Virus record (IMG/VR): IMGVR_UViG_3300027754_000211
Span: 1 to 39,240 of that record
Strand: one strand, 5' to 3'
Length of the DNA: 39,240 bases
From: a virus
Part shown: positions 1 to 8,459 of the stretch, in pieces
Layout of the letters: the number at the start of each line of letters is the position of its first letter
Position numbering within the stretch: the first letter of the stretch is position 1
Program-made: the position numbers and the translations under genes
The notes under the pieces: model-generated
Database searches by the model: none
Seen by the model: only the letters and a program-made list of their open reading frames with translations
Told to the model about the DNA's origin: nothing

Positions 1-121
1 AAACTAAAATAGTAATGCCAGCCGGGGGAACGGTAAATGGTATAAATTTAACTGCATTTAGTTCTTCGGTTTCAAATACTATATTAAATCAAAATAGTGC
101 AACAAGTTCATACGAAACAAA
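1..121 (+). repeat. 121-bp exact repeat shared with 4980-5100
   Basis: All 121 bases are identical to 4980-5100 in the neighbouring fibre gene, including third codon positions. The similarity continues with mismatches beyond. Confidence 0.9.
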
Positions 122-2408
122 AGGTAGTGGTATAGTAAGTGGTTCTTCACAAATTACTACATTATTACCAACGGGTACAATAAGTGGTTCATCTCAATTA
201 AATAACGCATCTATTGAAAACTTAACTGTAATAAATTTGACAACTGTTAATGAAACTGCAAGTGTTTTATTTAGTAGTGGTTCTAATAGGTTTGGAGATT
301 TTGGAAACGATATACATGACTTTACCGGGTCAGTCAAAATTAGTGGTTCATTTACTTTAGTAGGTTCTTCAACTGCAACATCTTATAATGGAACAATAAA
401 TGCAACAAACGGAGTAGTTAGTGGTTCATCACAAATTACATACACAAACATATCTTCAATTCCGGGTGGTATAGTTTCGGGGTCATCTCAAACTATTACA
501 AACCTACCAACAGGTACAGTTTCGGGTTCATCACAAGTAGTGAGTATATTGAGTTCGGTAAACACATATACAGGTTCAAATGATACATTAAATTCTTTAC
601 AAACAACTAGAATTGACCAACTTGCTGCAGGAACAGCATCAGTAAATTCATTCACCGCAAGTAATGGTAATACATCATTAAATAGTTATACTGCAAGTAA
701 CGATACAACTAATACTGCACAAAGTGCAAGATTAACAACAATAGAAAGTGTTACAGGAAGTTACGAAACAAAAGGTAGAAGTATTGTATCGGGTTCATCA
801 CAAATAACTTATACTGGTATTTCTTCTATTCCGGGTGGTATAGTATCGGGTTCTTCTCAAATTACTTACACAAATGTATCTTCTATACCTGCAGGAATTG
901 TTAGTGGGTCATCTCAAATAACTTACGCAAATATATCATCTATTCCGAATGGTATAGTTTCGGGTTCATCACAAATTACTTTATCATCAACGACTGGATA
1001 TGGGTCAGTATTAAACCAAGCAGTATTAACAACTTCATCCCCCACATTCGCAGGAGTAACAATGAATGGAAGTATTGGAAAAACACATGATTTAATGTCA
1101 GAAGGTACATTTGGGTATTCTGCAACATATAAGACATTAAAATTGGGTAGTACATCTGCATCAAATCCACAATCAATTGCATTTGGAGTTGATTTAAGTG
1201 GAAACGCCGGAAGTTCTTTTAGTGGATATGGAACTGAATATTATTTCAGAAATGTTGGTTCATTCAAAACACCAAACTCAGCAAATAATGAATATAATAC
1301 ATTATTTGGTTGGAATTCTAGTGGTCAAATAACGTTTAATCAAAATGCTACATTTTCAGGAACCATCACAGGTAACGCATCAACTGCTACATCTGCGGCT
1401 ACATTAACAACCGCAAGAACAATCAACGGAACTTCATTTAATGGTTCTGCAGACATAACAATAGCAAATTTAGTATCGGGGTCAGCTCAAGTATCATTGG
1501 CATCGACAACCGGATTTGGAACTTATATAAATCAAGCAGTATTAACAACATCTTCACCAACATTCGCAGCAGTATCTGCGACAACATTTACAGGAGCATT
1601 AAGTGGAAATGCTACTACGGTTACCAATGGTGTATATACATCCGGTGACCAATCTATAAGTGGTGTAAAAACATTTGCAGTCATAAAAGGAGACTCTGGT
1701 GCGGCTTATCCACACTCATTTACAAATACCCACGCGGGAAACACTCATTGGACAAATAGAAGTGGTAGATTATTAACATCAAATGGTTCTAACTGGGCAG
1801 CTGATGGCAAAGACCCAATAATGGCATTGGTGGGAAGTACCGCATCTACTGTAAGAGGTCAGATGATTGGATTGGCGCTACATAATGAGAATAATACTAC
1901 TAATGCATTTTCTCCAATAATAGCATTCAGTGCATTAAGTAATAGTAGTGGATATAATTCTATGTATGCTTCCATAATGGGTAAAAAAACTGGAACAGGT
2001 TCTGGTTTAGATACTAACTGGAATAAAGGAGAACTTCATTTCTATGCACACGGTGATTCATATGTAGCGGATACCCCAAACCTTTTATTATCAGGCACAG
2101 CCGCAACATTTTCAGGAACAATAACAGAAAGTTCATCATTAAGATATAAAGAAAATGTTAAAACTATAAAATATGGTTTAGATAAAGTTCTTCAAATGAG
2201 AGGAGTTACTTATAATAAAAAAGATAATGGAGTAAAAGAAATTGGTGTAATAGCTGAAGAAATATATGATGTTTTACCTGAAGTAGTTTTGAAAAATGAA
2301 GAAGGTGAAATAGATTCGGTTTCATATGGTAGAATAACCGCAATTTTAATTGAAGCAATAAAAGAACAACAAAAACAAATTGAAGAACTTAAAGCTTTAA
2401 TTAAATAA
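3..2408 (+). CDS. Tail fibre with C-terminal S74 intramolecular chaperone (5' partial)
   Basis: The reading frame is open from the first complete codon of the window. The codons before the first ATG (position 15) match the interior of the fibre gene at 4046, so the true start lies upstream of the window. The shaft is Ser/Thr/Gly-rich with many VSGSSQI-type repeats alternating with ISSIP segments. The last ~90 residues form a peptidase S74 (endosialidase-type) chaperone: S-S-L-R-Y-K-E-N, then IGVIAEE, a LPEVV segment and a C-terminal helix. In this family the domain trimerises the fibre and then cuts itself off with a Ser-Lys dyad. Here the usual SD at the cleavage point is SS, but Ser and Lys keep their spacing of five. 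The gene overlaps the next one by one base (TAATG). S74 identification is strong; the receptor is unknown. Confidence 0.9.
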   Translation, partial: TKIVMPAGGTVNGINLTAFSSSVSNTILNQNSATSSYETKGSGIVSGSSQITTLLPTGTISGSSQLNNASIENLTVINLTTVNETASVLFSSGSNRFGDFGNDIHDFTGSVKISGSFTLVGSSTATSYNGTINATNGVVSGSSQITYTNISSIPGGIVSGSSQTITNLPTGTVSGSSQVVSILSSVNTYTGSNDTLNSLQTTRIDQLAAGTASVNSFTASNGNTSLNSYTASNDTTNTAQSARLTTIESVTGSYETKGRSIVSGSSQITYTGISSIPGGIVSGSSQITYTNVSSIPAGIVSGSSQITYANISSIPNGIVSGSSQITLSSTTGYGSVLNQAVLTTSSPTFAGVTMNGSIGKTHDLMSEGTFGYSATYKTLKLGSTSASNPQSIAFGVDLSGNAGSSFSGYGTEYYFRNVGSFKTPNSANNEYNTLFGWNSSGQITFNQNATFSGTITGNASTATSAATLTTARTINGTSFNGSADITIANLVSGSAQVSLASTTGFGTYINQAVLTTSSPTFAAVSATTFTGALSGNATTVTNGVYTSGDQSISGVKTFAVIKGDSGAAYPHSFTNTHAGNTHWTNRSGRLLTSNGSNWAADGKDPIMALVGSTASTVRGQMIGLALHNENNTTNAFSPIIAFSALSNSSGYNSMYASIMGKKTGTGSGLDTNWNKGELHFYAHGDSYVADTPNLLLSGTAATFSGTITESSSLRYKENVKTIKYGLDKVLQMRGVTYNKKDNGVKEIGVIAEEIYDVLPEVVLKNEEGEIDSVSYGRITAILIEAIKEQQKQIEELKALIK

Positions 2409-2839
2409 TGGCATACTTAACATCAAATTTATCGTTTGGAACATATGGTGTTCAATATGATTTTTACCAACATAGATTTTATGGTGGAGATACATATTTT
2501 CATTATAAAACAAACATACCTATGAATAATATTATGTGTATGATTGAAGCAATTGGATATGCGTATGGTGCAAATGCTGCGATTAGAAGTAGTTGGTCAT
2601 TTTACGCATACTCCGCAGGTGATACTACAATTTCAATTGGGTTACATAATTATTATAGTGCAATGACTGCACATGGTGTATATAGGTCATCGGACGGATA
2701 TGCATGTATTAGAGCAAATGTGGCATCCTATTTTAGTGGTTGGGCATTTAATGCATATTGTCTAAATCCAACCGGTGCAGGATTTCAAGTATCAATGTTG
2801 GCAGCAGTTCAAACTACAAATTCAGGAAATTATTATTAA
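2408..2839 (+). CDS. Small probable fibre-tip protein, paralogue 1 of 3
   Basis: 143 residues, started at the ATG overlapping the stop of the S74 fibre. It shares a family signature with the next two genes: a HYKTN/HIKTN-like segment near residue 37, M-x-M-I-E-A-x-G-Y-x-Y-G near residue 50, an aromatic W-S-F-Y-A-Y strand, G-V-Y-x-S-S-D-G-Y, an F-N-A-Y segment, and a final Y-Y. No signal peptide or membrane segment is visible. Position directly after a long fibre and before a fibre-associated protein suggests a small virion or receptor-binding subunit. I recognise similar proteins from marine T4-like phages only as uncharacterised structural proteins, so the role is inferred. Confidence 0.75.
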   Translation: MAYLTSNLSFGTYGVQYDFYQHRFYGGDTYFHYKTNIPMNNIMCMIEAIGYAYGANAAIRSSWSFYAYSAGDTTISIGLHNYYSAMTAHGVYRSSDGYACIRANVASYFSGWAFNAYCLNPTGAGFQVSMLAAVQTTNSGNYY

Positions 2840-3276
2840 TGGCAAATTTATCATCAAATACATATTTAGAAAGTGGGATGCATCAGTATGGTATCTTTAC
2901 ATTAAATAATACCAATGGTGCAAATGGAACATATATTCATATGGAAACCAATATAACTCAACCATCTTCAAATATTATGGTTATGATTGAAGCAGTTGGA
3001 TATAATTATGGAACATCTCTACCAATTAGATGTGCATGGAATTTTTATTCATATGCATATGTAATAGGTAATGTAAATAATTCATCATATACCGGATTGA
3101 GTGCAGATGGTGTATATTACGCTACGTCGGGGTATGTAGCAATTAGAGCGTATGCAAGTAATTTACATTATTGTGGATTTACATTAAATGCATATCAAGT
3201 AGCAGGGAATGGATACCAACAACCAATATCAATAAGAAGAGCATCACAAAACACAACATCAGGAACATATTATTAA
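2839..3276 (+). CDS. Small probable fibre-tip protein, paralogue 2 of 3
   Basis: 145 residues from the ATG at 2839, which overlaps the previous stop by one base. An upstream in-frame ATG at 2758 lies inside the previous gene and is not preferred. The protein keeps the family signature: Y-I-H-M-E-T-N, V-M-I-E-A-V-G-Y-N-Y-G, R-C-A-W-N-F-Y-S-Y, G-V-Y-Y-A-T-S-G-Y, F-T-L-N-A-Y and a final Y-Y. The first ~25 residues and the loops differ most between the three paralogues, while the core is conserved, as expected for a duplicated surface module. Function is not known. Confidence 0.75.
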   Translation: MANLSSNTYLESGMHQYGIFTLNNTNGANGTYIHMETNITQPSSNIMVMIEAVGYNYGTSLPIRCAWNFYSYAYVIGNVNNSSYTGLSADGVYYATSGYVAIRAYASNLHYCGFTLNAYQVAGNGYQQPISIRRASQNTTSGTYY

Positions 3277-3278
3277 TT

Positions 3279-3725
3279 ATGGCAACACTACAAGCACCTT
3301 TAAGAATTTATCCAAATAGTACATGGTCACTCCAACAAAGATATATTGGTGCATTTAATACTGGTTCCGGCAGTCCAACTTATATTCATATCAAAACAAA
3401 TTTAAGTACGGGTGGTGATGTTATGTATATGTTTGAAGCAGTCGGTTATAATTATGGAAATGGAAATAGTGTAAGATGTGCATGGGGATTGTATGCTTAT
3501 CAAAATGTTTTATATCATACAGGTGTACAAACCGCATATGGTGGATTATCTGCAGACGGAATATATGTATCATCGGATAATTATGTATGTTTAAGGGGAT
3601 ATATGAACTCACATTATTATCAAGGATTTATAATAAATGCATATCCAACCAGAACCGATACTACACACTACAATGTTTCAATAACGGCAATATCGCAAAA
3701 TTCAACATCGGGAAATTATTATTAA
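3279..3725 (+). CDS. Small probable fibre-tip protein, paralogue 3 of 3
   Basis: 148 residues from the ATG at 3279, two bases after the previous stop. The longer in-frame ORF from 3171 would overlap paralogue 2 by about 100 bases and is rejected. The signature is again present: Y-I-H-I-K-T-N, M-F-E-A-V-G-Y-N-Y-G, R-C-A-W-G-L-Y-A-Y, G-I-Y-V-S-S-D-N-Y and a final Y-Y. Three adjacent, coupled and diverged copies argue for tandem duplication followed by divergence. A role in host binding is inferred from the position only. Confidence 0.75.
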   Translation: MATLQAPLRIYPNSTWSLQQRYIGAFNTGSGSPTYIHIKTNLSTGGDVMYMFEAVGYNYGNGNSVRCAWGLYAYQNVLYHTGVQTAYGGLSADGIYVSSDNYVCLRGYMNSHYYQGFIINAYPTRTDTTHYNVSITAISQNSTSGNYY

Positions 3726-3736
3726 AATTATATATT

Positions 3737-4012
3737 ATGCATAGACAATTTAGAGACAACAACGGAGACATTCATTTTTTAATACAAGGTGAACCACAAG
3801 AAGATTGGGTAGAAATAATTATTGACCCAAATCAATTACCTGACCCTAACTATCAAATACCATATGATGCACAAAGAATGCATTCATATCCATCATTGGG
3901 AAATCAATTAGATATGTTATGGCATGAACTAAACAATAGTGGAAGTTTGACAACAAATGGTGAGTGGTTTAACAAAATTAAAGAAGTTAAAGACAATAAT
4001 CCAAAACCTTAA
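3737..4012 (+). CDS. Small fibre-associated protein (assembly or structural)
   Basis: 91 residues from the ATG at 3737 (11 nt after the previous stop). The in-frame start at 3587 would run through paralogue 3 and is rejected. The sequence is acidic and Pro-rich. Its second half has Y-P-S-L-G-N-Q-L-D-M-L-W-H-E-L, then a Trp and an I-K-E-V-K-D-N-N-P-K-P ending. This Y-P-x-x-G-x-Q-L-D-x-L-W pattern with a VK..NPKP end recurs in small proteins next to tail-fibre genes in many myoviruses (family recognition from memory). It probably assists or decorates the fibres. It closes the 1-4012 transcription block. Confidence 0.7.
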   Translation: MHRQFRDNNGDIHFLIQGEPQEDWVEIIIDPNQLPDPNYQIPYDAQRMHSYPSLGNQLDMLWHELNNSGSLTTNGEWFNKIKEVKDNNPKP

Positions 4013-4020
4013 TTTATTTG

Positions 4021-4029
4021 ATATTTATA
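4021..4029 (+). promoter_or_regulatory. Putative late promoter box ATATTTATA
   Basis: Exact 9-mer, 16 nt before the ATG at 4046 and 9 nt after the preceding stop. One of ten exact copies that sit at block starts in this window. Confidence 0.6.
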
Positions 4030-4045
4030 CAAAACAAAGTTAAGG

Positions 4046-7000
4046 ATGATTCAATATAACCCCACCGTATCAGGAAGTTTAGTTGTTACAGGTTCGTTAA
4101 TAACAACTGGTAATATTAACGGAATAAATCTTTCAACATTTAGTGCATCTATAAATAATGCCCTAACGGAAAGTAAAGTAACACATATTGTTTCAGCATC
4201 GGCTGGAATTTATTATATAGATGGTACTTCAAAACCATCCATGTCAGTTGTACCTGGTTTAACTTATAGATTTGAAACAGCTATTGTAGATATTTCTCAT
4301 CCATTCAAATTTTCAACATCACAAAACGGCCCTATACAATATGTCAATGGTGTAACAAGTGGTTCTAATTTTATTCAATTAGAAGTTAATTATGATACTC
4401 CAGACGTATTATATTATTATTGTACAATTCATAATAATATGGGTAATGCAATAAATGTATTAAAAATTGATAAATTATTAACTGTAGTTAGTTCTTCATT
4501 TGATTCAAGATATGTAATTAGTGGAAGTATTACTCAAACTACATGGGACAACATCGCATCAAAACCTGCGGGAATTGTAAGTAGTTCAGTACAAGTTTTA
4601 GGAGGAACAGGTACAGTATCGGGTTCTTCACAACTAACCGCATCAGCATTAGCAACAACAGGTTCAAATACATTTATAGGTAATCAAAATATTAGTGGTA
4701 CACTTTATTTAACCGGTTCTTTAATTCCAAGTGGTAGTTTTGTATACGATTTAGGTTCAGAAACAAATTCTTTTAGAGATTTATTTATTTCAACTGGTTC
4801 TATTAGATTTCATAACCCAGATGGAACTGAACAAGGTAGAATTACAGTTGATGCAAGAAGTGGTGATATATCACTATTAAAAACTGCAGGTTTAACAAAT
4901 GAACAAAAAGCAACAATTAGTCAAGGAAATATTAATCCTACTTTTTTAAGTGCAATATCGGCATCAAATTTATTTGTTCAAACTAAAATAGTAATGCCAG
5001 CCGGGGGAACGGTAAATGGTATAAATTTAACTGCATTTAGTTCTTCGGTTTCAAATACTATATTAAATCAAAATAGTGCAACAAGTTCATACGAAACAAA
5101 GGGTAGAGGAATTATTAGTGGAAGTTCTCAATTAGACGGAACTACGATTACAAATTTAACAGTAACAAATTTGACAACTGTTAATGAAACTGCAAGTGTT
5201 ATTTTTAGTAGTGGTTCAAATAGATTCGGAGATTTTGGTGATGACATACATAATTTTACCGGGTCAGTTCAAATAACAGGTTCATTTACTTTAGTAGGTT
5301 CTTCAACTGCGACATCTTATAATGGTATAATAAACGCAACTAATGGTGTTGTATCAGGTTCTTCACAAGTAGTGAGTATATTAAGTTCTCTAAATACCTA
5401 TACGGGTTCACAAGATACTAAAAACTCAACTCTTGCAACTTATACTGCAAGTTTAGATACAAAGAATTCAACCCTTGCAACTTATACTGCAAGTTTAGAA
5501 ACAAAAAATTTAACTCTTGCAACTTATACTGCAAGTTTAGAAACAAAAAATTTAACTCTTGCAACTTATACTGCAAGTTTAGATACTAAAAACTCAACCC
5601 TTGCAACTTATACTGCAAGTTTAGAAACAAAAAATTTAACTCTTGCAACTTACACTAGTTCAGTAGATACAAAATTTACATCAGTAGGAATAAGTACAGC
5701 ATCATTAAACACATACACATCTTCTCTTAAAACCGCGTTACAGTTAACAGGTTCAAATGTGGTTGTATTAGGTGATTTAACTGTATTAGGAACAACATCA
5801 ACTGCAAATTCAACAACATTAAATGTTAGTGACAAATTTATAACTTTAGCATCCGGTTCAACAACATCGGCACTAGCAAACGGAGCAGGTTTCCGTATAG
5901 CAGGTGCAAATGTTACTATGAGTTGGGAGTCTGCAAATTCACAATTAAAATTTAATACGGACATTTCTGCATCAAAATTTTATGGTGATGGTACAGGTTT
6001 AACATTTAACGGAAGTGGAATTGTATCAGGTTCATCTCAAATAGTGAGTATATTGAGTTCGGTAAATACCTATACAGGTTCAAATGATACAACTAATACT
6101 GCACAAAATGCAAGATTGACAACAATAGAAAGTGTTACAGGAAGTTATGAAACAAAGGGTAGAGGCATAGTATCAGGTTCTTCACAAGTAACCGGAATTG
6201 GAAATGCACAATTAACTAATAGTTCAACTACTATTGGTACAACTACAATCTCTTTAGGTGCAAGTTCAACTACATTAGCAGGTTTAACATCAGTAACCTC
6301 AACTGCATTTGTAGGAGCATTGACAGGTAACGCTTCAACAGTAACAACAAACGCAAACTTAACGGGTGATGTAACTTCAGTAGGTAATGCAACAACGATA
6401 GGTGCAGCAAAAGTAACAAACGCAATGTTAGCAGGTTCAATATCAAATGCTAATTTAGCAAATAGTTCAACTACTATTGGTACAACTGCAATTTCATTGG
6501 GTGGAACTGCAACAACAATAGCAGGTTTAACATCGGTAACATCAACTGGATTTACAGGAGCATTGACAGGTAACGCATCAACCGCAACAACTGCAGCCGC
6601 ATTAACAACTGCAAGAACAATCAACGGAACATCTTTTGATGGTTCTGCTAATATTACTATTCCAAGTTTAGTTTCAGGGTCAGCTCAAATAACAATGGCA
6701 TCAACTACCGGATTTGGAACATATATAAATCAGGCAGTATTAACTACATCAACACCAACATTTGCAAGAGTAACAACACCAAAAATAGCATTTGAGCGTA
6801 ATGCAAATACTGCACATGGTATAAGTTGGTATAATATTAGTACATATACTGCTTGGTGTGATTATATGGCTAATGGTGGAGCAACAAGTACGGGACCAAC
6901 GGGTAATATAACCGCATCAACGGGAACTTATGTAACGTCTTGGGCTCGTCGTTTCTTTGTTGAAGATTCAAGCACATATGGGTGGATATTTGAGAAGGGT

Positions 7001-7312
7001 GGGGTTGCCGGAACTTCCCCAACAGTTGTTGCTGAGCTACGTTCATCAGATGGTTTATTCAGTACGGCGGGAGAAATATATTCAGCAGGTAGTTTAGTTA
7101 AAACATCTGCAAACTCATCATACTCAACAACATTTACATCGGTATCATCCGTATCAGTAACACATAGTTTGGGTACTAAAAATGTAATGGTAATGTGTTA
7201 TGATAGTAGTGATGAGATGTTTTGGCCAGCAACGATTAAAACAACTTCGACATCCGTAGTAGACATTACATTCACAACAGCTAGAACAGGAAGAGTAGTT
7301 ATAATAAGATAA
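4046..7312 (+). CDS. Long tail fibre with cupredoxin-like domain and 14-residue repeat stalk
   Basis: 1088 residues. Residues ~1-45 are a short fibre-type head (VSGSLVVTGSL pattern). Residues ~45-145 look like a cupredoxin beta-sandwich with H85 in S-H-P-F and C126-T-I-H129-N-N-M132, the C-x2-H-x2-M spacing of amicyanin. Residues ~310-345 repeat, base for base, the start of the fibre at the left edge of the window. Residues 458-541 are six copies of a 14-residue repeat (TKN-S/L-TLATYTASL-E/D), probably a trimeric stalk. The C-terminus (~1030-1088) has V-T-H-S-L-G-T-K-N-V-M-V and an F-T-T-A-R-T-G-R-V-V-I end, resembling terminal beta-domains of phage adhesins. There is no S74 domain, unlike the other three fibres. 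It is a virion protein; the copper site is inferred from sequence only. Confidence 0.85.
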   Translation: MIQYNPTVSGSLVVTGSLITTGNINGINLSTFSASINNALTESKVTHIVSASAGIYYIDGTSKPSMSVVPGLTYRFETAIVDISHPFKFSTSQNGPIQYVNGVTSGSNFIQLEVNYDTPDVLYYYCTIHNNMGNAINVLKIDKLLTVVSSSFDSRYVISGSITQTTWDNIASKPAGIVSSSVQVLGGTGTVSGSSQLTASALATTGSNTFIGNQNISGTLYLTGSLIPSGSFVYDLGSETNSFRDLFISTGSIRFHNPDGTEQGRITVDARSGDISLLKTAGLTNEQKATISQGNINPTFLSAISASNLFVQTKIVMPAGGTVNGINLTAFSSSVSNTILNQNSATSSYETKGRGIISGSSQLDGTTITNLTVTNLTTVNETASVIFSSGSNRFGDFGDDIHNFTGSVQITGSFTLVGSSTATSYNGIINATNGVVSGSSQVVSILSSLNTYTGSQDTKNSTLATYTASLDTKNSTLATYTASLETKNLTLATYTASLETKNLTLATYTASLDTKNSTLATYTASLETKNLTLATYTSSVDTKFTSVGISTASLNTYTSSLKTALQLTGSNVVVLGDLTVLGTTSTANSTTLNVSDKFITLASGSTTSALANGAGFRIAGANVTMSWESANSQLKFNTDISASKFYGDGTGLTFNGSGIVSGSSQIVSILSSVNTYTGSNDTTNTAQNARLTTIESVTGSYETKGRGIVSGSSQVTGIGNAQLTNSSTTIGTTTISLGASSTTLAGLTSVTSTAFVGALTGNASTVTTNANLTGDVTSVGNATTIGAAKVTNAMLAGSISNANLANSSTTIGTTAISLGGTATTIAGLTSVTSTGFTGALTGNASTATTAAALTTARTINGTSFDGSANITIPSLVSGSAQITMASTTGFGTYINQAVLTTSTPTFARVTTPKIAFERNANTAHGISWYNISTYTAWCDYMANGGATSTGPTGNITASTGTYVTSWARRFFVEDSSTYGWIFEKGGVAGTSPTVVAELRSSDGLFSTAGEIYSAGSLVKTSANSSYSTTFTSVSSVSVTHSLGTKNVMVMCYDSSDEMFWPATIKTTSTSVVDITFTTARTGRVVIIR
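4980..5100 (+). repeat. 121-bp exact repeat shared with 1-121
   Basis: Second copy, inside the 1088-residue fibre gene and in the same reading frame. Identity at silent positions implies recent conversion or duplication. Confidence 0.9.
5417..5668 (+). repeat. Six 42-bp tandem repeats in fibre stalk
   Basis: Six copies of a 14-codon unit (TKN-S/L-TLATYTAS-L-E/D), near-identical at DNA level. Fourteen residues equal two heptads, which suits a coiled-coil stalk whose length can change by unequal exchange. Confidence 0.9.
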
Positions 7313-7315
7313 TAT

Positions 7316-8425
7316 ATGATAAGAGAATCAATGACGGTAACCGGTTCCGTAGACGTAAGTAGTGAATTTGTCTTACCATATGGAACAAGAGAAAATAGAC
7401 CATCATCTCCGGATAGTGGTTCTTTATATTTACAAACATCTCAAACGGGTAGTGCAATTTGGGTTTATAGTGGTGTAGCAAATAGAGAATTAGGTTGGGA
7501 AGTATTGGGTGAACAAAATGATTATGCTCCAACGTTTTTTTATAGACAAATTATAAATTATGCATATACGGCGGGTGGATATATAAATTCATCTCCGTGG
7601 AAAACTGTTCATAAAACAGTAGCAGCAACTGACCAAACAACAAATATAGGAGACCTATTAGATTATCCATCGTCATATTCATCAGGAGCATGTAGTAAGA
7701 GTATTTTATTTATGTGGTCGGTAAATACAAGTGGTGCATGGAGGTCGGCAACCGATGTTGCAGATACATATACATCGGCAGTTAATATGGTTAATGAAAC
7801 AAATTATGCACATCAATCTAAATTTGATATGACATATGCAAGAGATAACTTAGGAACGGTGTGGCAAGAAACTGAATTTGCATGGATGTTTGGTGGTAGT
7901 GTATCTAATGTTGAAAAATTCAATTTAACAAATGAATCAATGTATGTCCGTTCAGGCTGGACTTCATTAACATCTACATTGGGTTGTGCAGGAATGTCTG
8001 ACCAAGATTGGGGATATGTTTATGGTTCGGAGAGTGGTATTAAAGTTGCATACGCAACCGATAGTGTATATACAACCACACAATGGGGCCCATCAGGACA
8101 ACAAAAAGGTATTAGTTCTAAAATAGGAAGAGGATATTGTGGTAATGAGGGAACATATAATGGTGGATATAACTTAAGAAGATGGCAATTAAAAAACGAA
8201 ACTAATTTGGGAACCGTTCCAAAACCACATCCAAATTGTGGAGAAGAAAACTTTACACTAGGACAAGATTGGCAATATATGGTAGGCAATTATGATGGTA
8301 CTGGACAAAATAACACTAGCTGGAAATTTTATTATACAACCGAAAGTGGAACTGTAAACCCATCTGGATTAGCACCAACTGCACATGGTGGCCAATCATC
8401 AGGACATTGCGGATGGAGAAACTAA
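7316..8425 (+). CDS. Fibre-associated virion protein, paralogue A
   Basis: 369 residues, start 3 nt after the previous stop. The N-terminus (residues 1-55) carries the VTGS segment and a G-T-R-E-N-R-P-S-S-P-D-S-G-S-L-Y pattern typical of phage fibre attachment regions. The rest is a repeated aromatic/Gly beta structure with S-S-P-W-K-x-V-H-K-x-V-x-A-T-D-Q-T, E-T-E-F-A-W-M-F-G-G and several Q-K-G-I-S-S-K / R-R-W-Q segments, possibly propeller-like. It ends in C-G-W-R-N. It is the same length as the next gene and clearly homologous along its whole length. I recall similar sequences among T4-like marine phage structural proteins without known function. Virion location is inferred from the module. 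Confidence 0.7.
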   Translation: MIRESMTVTGSVDVSSEFVLPYGTRENRPSSPDSGSLYLQTSQTGSAIWVYSGVANRELGWEVLGEQNDYAPTFFYRQIINYAYTAGGYINSSPWKTVHKTVAATDQTTNIGDLLDYPSSYSSGACSKSILFMWSVNTSGAWRSATDVADTYTSAVNMVNETNYAHQSKFDMTYARDNLGTVWQETEFAWMFGGSVSNVEKFNLTNESMYVRSGWTSLTSTLGCAGMSDQDWGYVYGSESGIKVAYATDSVYTTTQWGPSGQQKGISSKIGRGYCGNEGTYNGGYNLRRWQLKNETNLGTVPKPHPNCGEENFTLGQDWQYMVGNYDGTGQNNTSWKFYYTTESGTVNPSGLAPTAHGGQSSGHCGWRN

Positions 8426-8434
8426 AAATTTACA

Positions 8435-8443
8435 ATATTTATA
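8435..8443 (+). promoter_or_regulatory. Putative late promoter box ATATTTATA
   Basis: Exact 9-mer, 16 nt before the ATG at 8460, in the short gap between the two paralogues. Spacing is identical to the box before 4046. Confidence 0.6.
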
Positions 8444-8459
8444 AAAAAGATATTAAGAT

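Noticed and set aside
3587-3736. Earlier start for the small fibre-associated protein
   Set aside because: The extension overlaps paralogue 3 and has a composition unlike the rest; the ATG at 3737 fits the gap.
6145-6624. 159-residue open frame on the - strand inside the long fibre gene
   Set aside because: Val/Ala-rich shadow of the Thr/Ser repeats on the coding strand; no start context, and it lies wholly within a convincing gene.
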